A stretch of 64,000 nucleotides of DNA from Phlebopus portentosus (taxonomy: Eukaryota; Basidiomycota; Agaricomycetes; Boletales; Boletinellaceae): the NCBI GenBank assembly GCA_037892935.1, contig JAYXKI010000013.1, positions 1,389,186 through 1,453,185 of the forward strand. Reading direction: 5' to 3'. Shown in pieces: positions 10,893-20,760 of this stretch. The translations under genes were made by a program, and so were the position numbers. The notes under the pieces are model-generated. The model did no database searches. It was not told where the DNA came from and saw only the letters and a list, made by a program, of their open reading frames with translations. Each line of letters begins with the position of its first letter. The stretch's first letter is position 1.

Positions 10893-13183
10893 TCACATGC
10901 TTTGTCGAGGTATTGTTAATTTTCGTGGAGCTCCAGGATGTTTGCGATAGAATTCTTGAATTGATTCCTGTGCATTATCTTTGACATCGGATTCCGGCTG
11001 CCATGTCGCTTCCTCATATCCAACCCACTTGACCAAGAATTGGAGCCTTCCTCGATGTAGATGTGAGTCGAGTATTTCTTCAACCTCGTACTCTTCCTGT
11101 TCGTCAATGATCACTGGCGGGGGTGGAGGCGGCTTCTTTTGTGATTCGAAAGACGGTTGAACGGCCGGTTTGAGCAGGATCTCGTTAAAGATGGGATAAA
11201 TGTGTTTCCATGTCTTTGGGATTTTTAGCTTATACGCGCTCGCGCCCACCTTTTCCATAACCTCGAATGGGCCAAACCATTTGTCGTCTATCTTCTTCGT
11301 CGGTCGGATCATCTTAATGTTTCGACCATCCAAGAAGACCTTTTGTCCCTTCTCATATACTACCGACTTTCCAGCATGACGATCATAAAAGCGCTTCATG
11401 TCTTCATTGGCCTGGGTCAGGTTGGCCTGAGTGAGTTCATGTATTCTCTTGACATGTTTAGCAAACTCTTCTGCCGATAGATTGGATGAAGTCATTCCAA
11501 CACCCGTAAAGCCTGAAGGGTGTTGTCCCGTGTTGACGAAGAAGGGTGATAGTTTGGTCGCTGAATGTTCGCGATTGTTGTGCGCAAACTCTGCAAGAGC
11601 TAACCATTCCACCCAGTCTGATTATTGATGATTGACGTATAGTTGAAGGTACTGTTCAAGTTCTTGATTAACTCGTTCCATCTGCCCGTCTGTTTGAGGG
11701 TGGTATGCCGTTGATAGATTGCCTTCAATGTGAAGGAGTTTGTACAACTCCCTCATCATCTTCGCATCGAACTGTACTCCTCGGTCATGGATGATCTTTC
11801 GAGGTAAGCCATGCAACTGGAAGACATGGTCCCTGTAAATTCTGGCCATACCCTCTGCCGTCAATTTTGTCGTCGTTGGTATCGCATGTATTTGTTTGCT
11901 GAAGCGATCGACTACCACACAAATCGCGTTAAATCCATTTGACTCTGGTAACTCTCCGATCAGGTCGACCGTGACAACTTGCCATGGCGCCTCCGGTACC
12001 TCGTTAGGGTGCAAAACCTTTGCCCTTGTTGTTCTGAGGGCCTTTGTTCACTGACAACAATCGCATCCTCGCACGTAATTCCTGACATCGACATACATGT
12101 TAGGCCACCAGAAACTTCTGTTCGCTAGTGCAACGGTCTTGTTCGCTCCTGGGTGGCCTGCCAACGTCGAGTCGTGACACTCTCTCATCACTTCCTCCCT
12201 CACGCTCGTTGGTACGAAAATGTTTTGAAACTTCTTTGTTTTCGTCATCGAGAGCTTAACCGTCACCTCCTTTTTCCACAACCCATCTGCGAACACTAAG
12301 TTCGTCGGTCTCTCTTCCTCATTCAACTCTGTTTGTACTTTTCGAATCTTCTCAATCAATACATCTCTTGATGTCTCCACTGCTCCTCTGACCAGCCATT
12401 CATCTCTGATGAACATGACGTCCTCATTATCCCATTCGCCCTTGTTGTTGTCCGCCCGCCGCGACAATATGTCAGCCTTGCCCAACGTCTTCCCTGGCTT
12501 GTGTACTAACGTGAAGTCGAATTCGGCTAAATCGAGTCGCCAACGAGCTTGTCGACGATTCAACTTTTGAGGCGATCGGAAATACGTCAAGTTTGCGTGA
12601 TCGGTCCATACTTCGAAGGGTCTCTTAGCTCCTTGGAGGTATTATCACCATTCCTTAAGAGCTTGAATGATTGCAAGCATTTCTTTGTCATAGATCTCGT
12701 AATTTCGTTCGGCCTCCAAGAAGGTCGACGATCGATAGGCTATCACCTTCCACTTGTCGTCTTGTTTTTGAAGGAGTACTCCTCCAGACGCAAAGTCCGA
12801 CGCATCTGCTTCGACCTAGAAAGGACCCTCCTCGTTCGGGATGGCTAGAACCGGGGGACTACTCAACCGACCCTTCAACTCTTTGAACGCCCATTGTTCC
12901 TCCTCTCCCCACTTCCATTCCACCCTACCCATCAGCGTAGTCAAGGGTTTGACGACCGAACTGTAGTCCTTAACGAAACGTCGCAGCCAATTTCCTAATC
13001 CCAGAAATTGTTGCAGTTCATGGACGTTCCTTGGAATTGGCCAGTCCTGTACTGCTGCCGTCTTCTTGGGATCCATTTGAACTTCGCCATTACCAATGAT
13101 GTGCCCGAGGTACTTGACTGTGTCGACTTCGAACTCGCACTTCTGCGGCTTTAGGAAAAGTCCGTTTTGGCGAAGGATCTCAA
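10893..13183 (-). pseudogene. Gypsy pol 3' fragment with nonsense mutations
   Basis: The minus strand encodes the end of reverse transcriptase, RNase H, integrase and a chromodomain, matching residues from about 512 onward of the intact pol at 13642-17499. The frame is broken by in-frame stops near 12820, 12645, 12050 and 11625 (the last replaces a Gln in the integrase). The chromodomain (VEEILDSHLHRGRLQFLVKW) is still open at the C-terminus. Not functional. Confidence 0.85.
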
Positions 13184-13641
13184 TGTTAGGCGGACGGCTC
13201 AAGGACTGAGTCGAGGCAGGCCAACATAACAACAAACAAGCGTGAATGAGATAATCCCAAACACGTCGCTCAGGTCAAGACAGCTAAGACGAGGCTTAAG
13301 TCCAGACCGTCGAACGCTAGGTCGCAGTGAAGGTAAGTAGAATTCAGCAAACTAATAATACAAGAGTAGATACCTAGGTCGCAGTGAAGGTAAGTAGAAT
13401 AGAAAGACAAGGAACGAAAGAGTCAAACTATCTACTTATATAGACTTTGGGCGTGGGAAAGGTCTACCCTAATGGGAAGTCACATGACAAGGAATGGGAT
13501 AATTAGTAAGCGTGATAGAACATTGTGGAATGTTCCGGCAAAAGGATGAATAAGCGCATAAGAAAAATAAAAGAAAAGAAAAAGAATATTAAAATAAATG
13601 GTGACGTCAGAAAAGAAAAGGAAAATGTTCGAGTCCTTACA
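13184..13641 (-). repeat. 3' LTR of gypsy element 2
   Basis: 458 bp, TGTTAGG at the left end and TTACA at the right. It carries the tandem-like GTCGCAGTGAAGG repeats and a TATATAAG box on the minus strand (near 13440). It differs from the 5' LTR at two bases (ACATAAC versus ACACAAC; GACGAGG versus GACAAGG). Confidence 0.93.
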
Positions 13642-16600
13642 TCACCCCCCCTTCAAGGTTGGGCGTCCCGACCAACCACATAAGCCTTCTGAGGACGTGA
13701 ACTTGTACAGCGCTCGCAGGCTTTGTCGAGGTATCGTTAACTTCCTTGGAGCTCCAGGATGTTTGCAGTAGAATTCTTGAATTGACTCCTGCACATTATC
13801 CTTGACGTCGGATTCTGGCTGCCAAGTCGCTTCCTCATATCCAACCCACTTGACCAAGAATTGGAGCTTGCCTCGATGCAGACGCGAGTCGAGTATTTCT
13901 TCAACCTCGTACTCTTCCTGCTCATCAATGATCACTGGCGGTGGTGGAGGTGGTTTCTTCTGCGATTCAAAGGATGGTTGGACGGCTGGTTTGAGCAAGA
14001 TCTCATTGAAAACTGGATGGACCTTCTTCCAGGTCTTCGGTAGTTTGAGTCTGTATGCGCTTGCGCCAACCTTTTCCACTACCTCGAAGGGACCAAACCA
14101 TTTATCATCCATCTTCTTCGTCGGTCGGATCGTCTTGATATTTCGTCCATCTAAGAAGACTTTCTGCCCTGCCTCATAGGTAATGGACTTCCCAGCATGG
14201 CGGTCGTAGAAACGCTTCATGTCTTCGTTTGCTTGGGTTAGGTTACCTTGAGCGAGTTCGTGCACCTCCTTGACATGTTTGGCAAATTCTTCTGCTGACA
14301 GGTTCGATGATGCCGTTCCAACCCCCGTGAAGTCTAAGGGGTGCATTCCCGTATTGACGAAGAAGGGAGATAGCTTCGTCGCTGAATGTTCATGATTGTT
14401 GTATGCGAATTCTGCGAGAGCCAGCCAGTCCGCCCAGTCCGACTGCCGATGGTTGACGTATAGCCGCAGGTACTGTTCTAGTTCCTGATTAACCCGCTCT
14501 GTCTGTCCGTCAGTTTGTGGGTGATACGCTGTCGATGGGTTGCCTTCAATGTGGAGGAGCTTGTACAACTCCTTCATCATCTTTGCGTCGAATTGCACCC
14601 CTCGGTCATGAATGATCTTCCGTGGTAGTCCGTGTAATCGGAAGACGTGGTCTCTGTAGATCCTAGCCATGCCTTCCGCCGATAACTTTGTCGTTGTTGG
14701 AATTGCATGGATTTGTTTGCTAAAGCGATCGACCACTATGCAAATCGCATTGAACCCATTCGATTCTGGCAACTCTCCGATTAGGTCGACCGTGACAATC
14801 TGCCATGGCGCCTCCGGCACCTCATTAGGGTGCAAAACCTTTGCTCTCGTTGTCCTTAGAGCCTTCATCCGCTGACAACGATCACACCCCCGCACGTACA
14901 CCCGCACATCTGCACTCATCCTCGGCCACCAGTACCTGCGTGCTATCAGCTGGATCGTCTTTGTTGCTCCTGGATGTCCTGCCAGGGTCGAGTCATGGTG
15001 TTCCTTCATGACGTCCTCTCTGATGCTCGCTGGTACATATAGTCGGCGGCCCTTTCTCCACATGTCCCCTCTCTTCTCGACGTCCTTCGGCCTCACTCCC
15101 TCGTCCTCTTGTCTCTGCGCTTCCACAACCTTTTCAACGAGTACTTCTCTTGACGTCTGAACCATTCCTCTAACCAGCCATTCCTTCTTGATGAAAGTCA
15201 CGTTCTCATTATCGCGCTCGCCCTTGTCATAATCCGCCCGGCGTGACAACAGATCAGCTTTTCCCAACGTCTTTCCAGGTTTATGGACTAGCGTGAAATC
15301 GAACTCAGCTAAATCGAGTCGCCAACGAGCTTGTCGACGATTCAACTTCTGTGGTGATCGGAAGTACGTTAGATTTGCATGGTCTGTCCATACCTCAAAA
15401 GGTTGGTTAGCTCCCTGGAGATATTGTCGCCATTCCTTTAGGGCTTGAACGATGGCGAGCATTTCCTTGTCGTAAATCTCATAGTTTCGCTCTGCCTCTA
15501 GGAATGTTGACGACCGATAAGCGATCACCTTCCATTTACCGTCTTGTTTCTGAAGAAGGACTCCACCAGTCGCAAAGTCCGACGCATCTGCTTCTACATG
15601 GAAAGGGTCCTCGTTGTTGGGTATCGCTAACACGGGAGGACTACTCAAACGACGCTTCAATTCCTCAAATGCTGCCTGCTCATCTTCGCCCCATTTCCAT
15701 TCCACCTTACCCGTTAGGGTAGTCAAGGGTTTGACGACCGAACTGTAATCCTTAACAAAACGTCGCAACCAATTTCCTAATCCCAGGAATTGTTGCAGTT
15801 CGTGGACGTTCCTTGGAACTGGCCAGTCCTGTACTGCTGCCGTCTTCTTGGGATCCATTCGAACTTCACCATTGCCAATAATGTGCCCGAGGTACTTGAC
15901 TGTATCAACTTCGAACTCGCACTTCTGCGGCTTTAGGAAAAGTCCGTTTTGGCGAAGGATCTCAAAGACTCGTTTAGTGCGTCTGCGGTGTTCTTCTAGA
16001 TCATTCGAGAAGATGAGAATGTCATCGAGGTAAATGATGACGATACCCTCATGAATTAGCTCCCGAAAGATGTCATTCATAAAGCCTTGGAACGTCGCTG
16101 GCGCATTACACAAGCCAAAGAACATGACCGTGGGTTCGAATAAGCCTAGATTTGTCCGGAACGCTGCCTTCCACTCGTCTCCCTCGCGAATCCGGATGTT
16201 GTAGTATCCCCAACGAACGTCGAGCTTCGTGATGTACCTTGCATCCTTAACCTTGTCGATGAGCTCATTTATCAGTGGCAACGGGTATTTGTTCTTGACC
16301 GTTCCTTCATTGAGCTTTCGATAGTCTTGGATTGCTCGTAAGCTCCCATCCTCTTTCTTGATAAAGAAGAATGGTGACGCCATTGGAGACTTCGACTGTC
16401 GGATACGTCCTGATGCTAGGTTTTCCTCAATGAACTCTCTCATCGCTTCTTGTTCTTTTGGCGATAACGGGTAAACCTTGCAGTCACTGGGTTTGAAATC
16501 CGGTTTCAGGTCAATAGCGTGGTCCCACGTTCGGTGGTTTGGTAAGCGTTCGAACGATTCCTCACTAAAGACGTCAGCGTATTCCTCCAGGTAAGGTGGC

Positions 16601-17499
16601 CATTTTGCCGCTTCCTTCATCCGCACATTCCTCACAAACTCTTCATCTATCTCCTCGCTCGACAGTGGCGACTCACATTCATCAGGGCAACGGGTGAACT
16701 TAACTGTTCCTAACCTCCAATCAATCTCAGGATTATGCTTCATCAACCAGTCATGTCCGAGGAAGATGTTGCTTGACGCTAAGGATGTCACCGCCAGTCG
16801 AATCTCTTCCTCGTGTTTCCCAAAGAACATTCGTACAACTACGTATTCCTTGATCAATCCAGCCTCGTTGCTAGTTCCGTCAGCATTGAAGACTGGTCTA
16901 GGCCGAATGTACCTTTGGGTGGGGAAACCATACCGTTTGACAAAACCTTCGTCGATGCATGAGCCCGTGCACCCTGAGTCGATCAGTGCATGAGCATCAA
17001 TGAAGTTTTCCTCTTCGAGTAGGGGGTTCGACAAGTCTACTTCGTCATCACCTGCTACCTTTGGGTGTACGATGCTAACGAAGGCGTCCAACTCCTTTCC
17101 TCCCGCCCGTCGCACGAACTGATCTGCGTCCACAATGCCCTCGCGCCATACCTCAGCCGCGCGTCTGCCTACTACATCCCACACTGCTTCAGTGACGTTC
17201 GCCTGAGCAACAATGTTCCCGCGGTAAGGTGCTTCCGCCACAACCTCATTTTTTATAGCAGTTTGATTCCGCTCTTCCTTTCTCAATTCGCCTGCTTGCG
17301 CATCTGTTCTTCTGACAAATAAATCTTCATAGACTTCGAAGTCATCGTTGTCCTCTTCAGATTCATCTGGCAGTACGTCGGTAAGGATCTTTCGAAGGAT
17401 GAAACCGTCACTGGTATTCGCATCTTGATATTGTACAACAGGACGATTATATTTTAACGAGTCCAACGGAAAGAGTCCTTTAGGAGACCGACCAGTCAT
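13642..17499 (-). CDS. pol: Gypsy Pol polyprotein with chromodomain, intact
   Basis: 1,285 residues from the ATG at 17499 without a stop; the frame is open upstream past the slippery site at 17532-17526, so it is probably made as a Gag-Pol fusion by -1 frameshift. Aspartic protease motif DSG at 174-176. Reverse transcriptase with YLDD at 490-493. RNase H beginning near 635 (EADASDFATGG). Integrase zinc site (H835/H842, C872/C875) and DDE triad D904, D965, E1001, with 35 residues between the last two. GPF motif at 1136-1138. Chromodomain about 1196-1247 (VEEILDSRLHRGKLQFLVKW), which in this clade steers integration to heterochromatin marks. All key residues are present, so this copy may be catalytically competent. 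Confidence 0.93.
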   Translation of the reverse strand: MTGRSPKGLFPLDSLKYNRPVVQYQDANTSDGFILRKILTDVLPDESEEDNDDFEVYEDLFVRRTDAQAGELRKEERNQTAIKNEVVAEAPYRGNIVAQANVTEAVWDVVGRRAAEVWREGIVDADQFVRRAGGKELDAFVSIVHPKVAGDDEVDLSNPLLEEENFIDAHALIDSGCTGSCIDEGFVKRYGFPTQRYIRPRPVFNADGTSNEAGLIKEYVVVRMFFGKHEEEIRLAVTSLASSNIFLGHDWLMKHNPEIDWRLGTVKFTRCPDECESPLSSEEIDEEFVRNVRMKEAAKWPPYLEEYADVFSEESFERLPNHRTWDHAIDLKPDFKPSDCKVYPLSPKEQEAMREFIEENLASGRIRQSKSPMASPFFFIKKEDGSLRAIQDYRKLNEGTVKNKYPLPLINELIDKVKDARYITKLDVRWGYYNIRIREGDEWKAAFRTNLGLFEPTVMFFGLCNAPATFQGFMNDIFRELIHEGIVIIYLDDILIFSNDLEEHRRRTKRVFEILRQNGLFLKPQKCEFEVDTVKYLGHIIGNGEVRMDPKKTAAVQDWPVPRNVHELQQFLGLGNWLRRFVKDYSSVVKPLTTLTGKVEWKWGEDEQAAFEELKRRLSSPPVLAIPNNEDPFHVEADASDFATGGVLLQKQDGKWKVIAYRSSTFLEAERNYEIYDKEMLAIVQALKEWRQYLQGANQPFEVWTDHANLTYFRSPQKLNRRQARWRLDLAEFDFTLVHKPGKTLGKADLLSRRADYDKGERDNENVTFIKKEWLVRGMVQTSREVLVEKVVEAQRQEDEGVRPKDVEKRGDMWRKGRRLYVPASIREDVMKEHHDSTLAGHPGATKTIQLIARRYWWPRMSADVRVYVRGCDRCQRMKALRTTRAKVLHPNEVPEAPWQIVTVDLIGELPESNGFNAICIVVDRFSKQIHAIPTTTKLSAEGMARIYRDHVFRLHGLPRKIIHDRGVQFDAKMMKELYKLLHIEGNPSTAYHPQTDGQTERVNQELEQYLRLYVNHRQSDWADWLALAEFAYNNHEHSATKLSPFFVNTGMHPLDFTGVGTASSNLSAEEFAKHVKEVHELAQGNLTQANEDMKRFYDRHAGKSITYEAGQKVFLDGRNIKTIRPTKKMDDKWFGPFEVVEKVGASAYRLKLPKTWKKVHPVFNEILLKPAVQPSFESQKKPPPPPPVIIDEQEEYEVEEILDSRLHRGKLQFLVKWVGYEEATWQPESDVKDNVQESIQEFYCKHPGAPRKLTIPRQSLRALYKFTSSEGLCGWSGRPTLKGG

Positions 17500-17507
17500 T
17501 CCGACGT

Positions 17508-18937
17508 CTACGCCTGGTCTTCTGGAAAACCCTCGCCTTCTATGAGTTCTTCCAGCTCAGCGGGTACCGCTCGTACATCGACGTCATCGTCCTCTTCGAA
17601 AGAAGATTCCTTTGCTTGGCCGAGTTCCTCGAAGAGCGCCTTTCTGTCTGCTGGGACGAAGGCTGCAATGATGGCACGTATTGCTTCACGACCTCGCGGG
17701 CATTCCCTGATGTAATGGCCCACCTGACCACACTTGTAACAAGCACGTGTACGACGCGCCTGGTTCATCATTACATCCATGGGTTGTCCTAAGCCTCCAT
17801 ACGTTACTCCTGTAGCATCACGACGATCTTGAGCGGGGGTATGAAAGGACGGGCTGCTTGTTGAGGCGGCATAAAACGTCTCATTGGTGGTGTCGGAGTT
17901 GGTTTCATCGCTGTCGAACTAATTGTCTTTTTCCGACGTTCAGCCATTAGGTCCCTGATTTGGCGCTCGACCCTGTCGACCTTGACGGCGGCTTTCTTGA
18001 ACTCTTCATACGACGTCGGTTCATTGGGCAATCTCATGACCCCTTCCACAACCTTCGGGTTTAGCGCCCTCTTCAGGCGACTCATCAACCATTCGTCGTG
18101 TGCCTCTGTTGCTAGGCCAGCATCCACTCGACAAATGTCAAACTTGTTGAAAAACTCGTCGGCGTTGAGGTCTCCTTGGTACATTGCATCTAGTCGTTCG
18201 AAGGCCTTTTGGGATCTGGCAGGGTCATCGAACGAAGTGTCCAGCTTCTTTAAGAAGGCGTCCCAGGCGTCCGTGAACGTCAGGTTGCCGTCTGCATCGA
18301 CTGCTCCACTGGTGTAACTCTCTGCCCAGCGAGCCGCAGCACCACTCTTCATGTACGACAGGGCGAACATAATCTTACTCTTGTTCGTCCTGAATTCTGA
18401 CTCAGATGCGTAGATGTAGAGGCGCAGCTCTCGCTTGAAGTCCACATAATCGTGTTCACCATCGAAGTCTCTTGGTTTGGCGACGTGGACCTTCTTCGAC
18501 ACCTTTGATCCTTGGTTCGCACCTTCGCCTGCAGCTTGGAGCGCTAGTGCGACCGCCGTCGCGAGATCAGTCATTGCTTCCTTCGATAATGACATCTCGT
18601 GTTCTTCTTCTTCTTCTTCGTCTTCTTCACTTGGTATAAGCGGCGCTGGTTCTCGGAACTTTCCAAACGCCGGAGAAGGCTCGACAGTGGGGGCCAACGC
18701 TTGAGTGGTCGAACCCGATGGTTCTGGTAAGGGGGCCGTTGGTTGCATTGGAGTAGGAGGTGAGGGCTCGTCTACGTCGTCTTCTTGTTTCACTCTCCAG
18801 TGGATGGACCTTCCTTCCCTCTGGGAGTACCACCTCTTGGCAGTCTCGTCCCACCAGGCGCCGAAGACTTGATTTCCTGCTTTGACGATATAATGTCCCC
18901 GCGAGGCGCTCCACCTAGAGTTCGCAGGGAGGGCCGC
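17508..18937 (-). pseudogene. gag: Gypsy Gag with CCHC zinc knuckle, frameshifted
   Basis: The capsid-like part runs from about 18937 to 17804 (PRDFDGEHDYVDFKRELRLY; KAFERLDAMYQGDLNADEFF). The nucleocapsid part with zinc knuckle CYKCGQVGHYIREC lies in another frame at 17780-17508. The frames meet at a run of five C on the coding strand (genomic 17835-17839); a sixth C would restore one frame, so this is a 1-bp deletion or a sequencing error. No clear ATG starts the capsid frame: it is open and protein-like back to a TGA at 18940-18938 with similar sequence before it. Gag forms the particle and binds RNA. As written it cannot be made in full, though only one base is missing. Confidence 0.8.
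17526..17532 (-). promoter_or_regulatory. Putative -1 ribosomal frameshift site GGGTTTT
   Basis: In the gag frame the codons read G GGT TTT, the classic X XXY YYZ form. Slipping back one base gives GGG TTT and enters the pol frame, which is open from here onward. Gag terminates at a TAG (17510-17508) shortly after. Seven-base match and correct phasing are seen directly; use of the site is inferred. Confidence 0.7.
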
Positions 18938-19377
18938 TCATTGCTCGTCAGTTAGCTCCACCTTGATAGGCTGGGGGTGGAACGGGGATCGGGATGCTGT
19001 TCGGGCGGGACCGACTTCGGATAACCGGCTCGTCTTTGAAATTGATGACTAAATGAAAGGCTCCGAGGTAGATAATGAAGGAGATACTTGTCGACGACTG
19101 GACTCTATGCGTTACCCACGAGAAGGTTTGATGGGAGTTCCAGAGAAGGGTGATTCGGAGCGCCACGGTGATGTGATTGGTTGATACTTCGGGTACTATC
19201 GGGTCACGTCGGAGTCAATCGGACTTCGACGGGCAAGATAGGGGTTTGTTGTCTGCACGGTAGGAACCGGGTTTCGTTCGATGTTGTCCTTCGAAGATAT
19301 ACTTCAGGGGACACGTCACAGGCGAGCGCTCGACGACAACGGAATCGGGCGTGAGCCAGAGGTAGGTCTTTCTATTA

Positions 19378-19835
19378 TGTTAGGCGGACGGCTCAAGGAC
19401 TGAGTCGAGGCAGGCCAACACAACAACAAACAAGCGTGAATGAGATAATCCCAAACACGTCGCTCAGGTCAAGACAGCTAAGACAAGGCTTAAGTCCAGA
19501 CCGTCGAACGCTAGGTCGCAGTGAAGGTAAGTAGAATTCAGCAAACTAATAATACAAGAGTAGATACCTAGGTCGCAGTGAAGGTAAGTAGAATAGAAAG
19601 ACAAGGAACGAAAGAGTCAAACTATCTACTTATATAGACTTTGGGCGTGGGAAAGGTCTACCCTAATGGGAAGTCACATGACAAGGAATGGGATAATTAG
19701 TAAGCGTGATAGAACATTGTGGAATGTTCCGGCAAAAGGATGAATAAGCGCATAAGAAAAATAAAAGAAAAGAAAAAGAATATTAAAATAAATGGTGACG
19801 TCAGAAAAGAAAAGGAAAATGTTCGAGTCCTTACA
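19378..19835 (-). repeat. 5' LTR of gypsy element 2
   Basis: 458 bp, same ends as the 3' LTR. It acts as promoter for the minus-strand transcript; a TATATAAG box is visible near 19633. The right edge abuts the middle of Tc1 copy B. The leader between this LTR and gag (18941-19377) has no other gene. Confidence 0.93.
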
Positions 19836-20760
19836 TCTTGAATCTGAAGGGCTTTATATATCAGGCAGTTATCCATCACGATAATGGACCAAGGAGCAGA
19901 GAAGGGATTCATTTTGTCCAATGGACTGGCAATGAATTTCATGAACAACCATGTGTTGAAGGCACCCTCCACAACAGAGCAATTGATCATACCATCGAGA
20001 CTGATAGCTGGCAGGACAGAGAAGCTGAGCAGAATGTATCAGAAAATTATACTGAGTTGCAAAAGTTATATTCACTATTTACCACTGTTGAAGAACTGTT
20101 TTTGACAAGCACAGAGACCCTCAAGAGCCCAAGCAGTATCACAGAGAAAAGTCCATCGATCGCAAGCACTCTCATCAACAAACACTGACTGTTCTGCTGT
20201 ATACTACAAATCTATATATGAAACATACTGCATACAAAGGGTCTCACTTCACTCAACAGCCCTCTTTGATATCTAGATGACCAGGATTTGATTAATTGCA
20301 CAGAATGCATAGGGAAGCAAAGAGATGATTACCTTCTTTAATCTGAAGCCGGTGCACAGCAAAGTCCTGCATATAGTTGAGTCTAAAACTTCCTTTCCCT
20401 ACATTTCCTGTAGAAGCTCCTTTAGCTCGTCAATATAGCAGTTGTTACGATTGCCCAATGACCCACAGAGGAACTAGACAGTGTCAGCCAATAGACAACT
20501 AGTATTAGATTAGGCATATGGCACACCTGGGTATGGTCATAATTGAGGGCCCTTAGTCCTCTATGAAAACTAAGACTTTGTGTAGCAACAGTCCCATTGC
20601 ACTTGAATTCCTGTATTACCTGGAAAACCATCACTCTCGAAAGCTCAGTCAAAGCTGCAATCTCAGACACGCTAAACTTCTTGTTCATGGTGACAATGCA
20701 TTCTTGTAGGTCATCGAAAAGTCTTCTGCTGCACTGTTGATAAGATATAAAGGTACGCTC
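19836..20760 (-). pseudogene. Tc1-like transposase pseudogene (copy B), 3' truncated
   Basis: Same exon plan as copy A. It keeps residues that copy A lost: CAG at the end of exon 1, and an Arg codon after VDESACD. It has lost the upstream ATG (ATG to ATA near 20745) and the whole last exon with the catalytic Glu, which was removed at the gypsy junction. The second-Asp region reads IIVMDNCLIYK. Inactive. Confidence 0.75.

Larger units (their letters stand above)
10370..13183 (-). mobile_element. Truncated Ty3/gypsy chromovirus, element 1
   Basis: An LTR (10370-10821) is followed on the minus strand by the 3' half of a gypsy pol. The element stops abruptly inside the reverse transcriptase region at 13183, where the LTR of element 2 begins. 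Gag, protease and the reverse transcriptase active site are missing. The sequence is close to element 2 but diverged, especially in the first 100 bp of the LTR. Confidence 0.85.
13184..19835 (-). mobile_element. Complete Ty3/gypsy chromovirus, element 2 (6,652 bp)
   Basis: Two 458-bp LTRs (13184-13641 and 19378-19835) flank a full internal region on the minus strand: leader, gag (about 18937-17508), pol (17532-13642) and a purine run AAGGGGGGGTGA next to the 3' LTR as polypurine tract. By hand the LTRs differ at two positions, so insertion is recent. Domain order protease, reverse transcriptase, RNase H, integrase, chromodomain identifies a chromovirus. The 5-bp flanks (CTCAA left, TCTTG right) do not match, so there is no target-site duplication: the left flank is gypsy element 1 and the right flank is Tc1 copy B. 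A tRNA primer site is not certain; a TGGCTCACGCC motif sits about 20 bp inside the 5' LTR edge. Confidence 0.93.

Noticed and set aside
13802..17322. Many plus-strand open frames opposite gypsy pol
   Set aside because: Shadows of the minus-strand pol; no motifs of their own.
18627..18914. Minus-strand Arg-rich open frame at the start of gag
   Set aside because: Overlaps the gag frame, which has capsid-like sequence in a different phase.
19340..19377. tRNA primer-binding site next to the 5' LTR
   Set aside because: A TGG motif is present but about 20 bp from the LTR edge, and I could not match it to a tRNA 3' end. Self-priming is possible.
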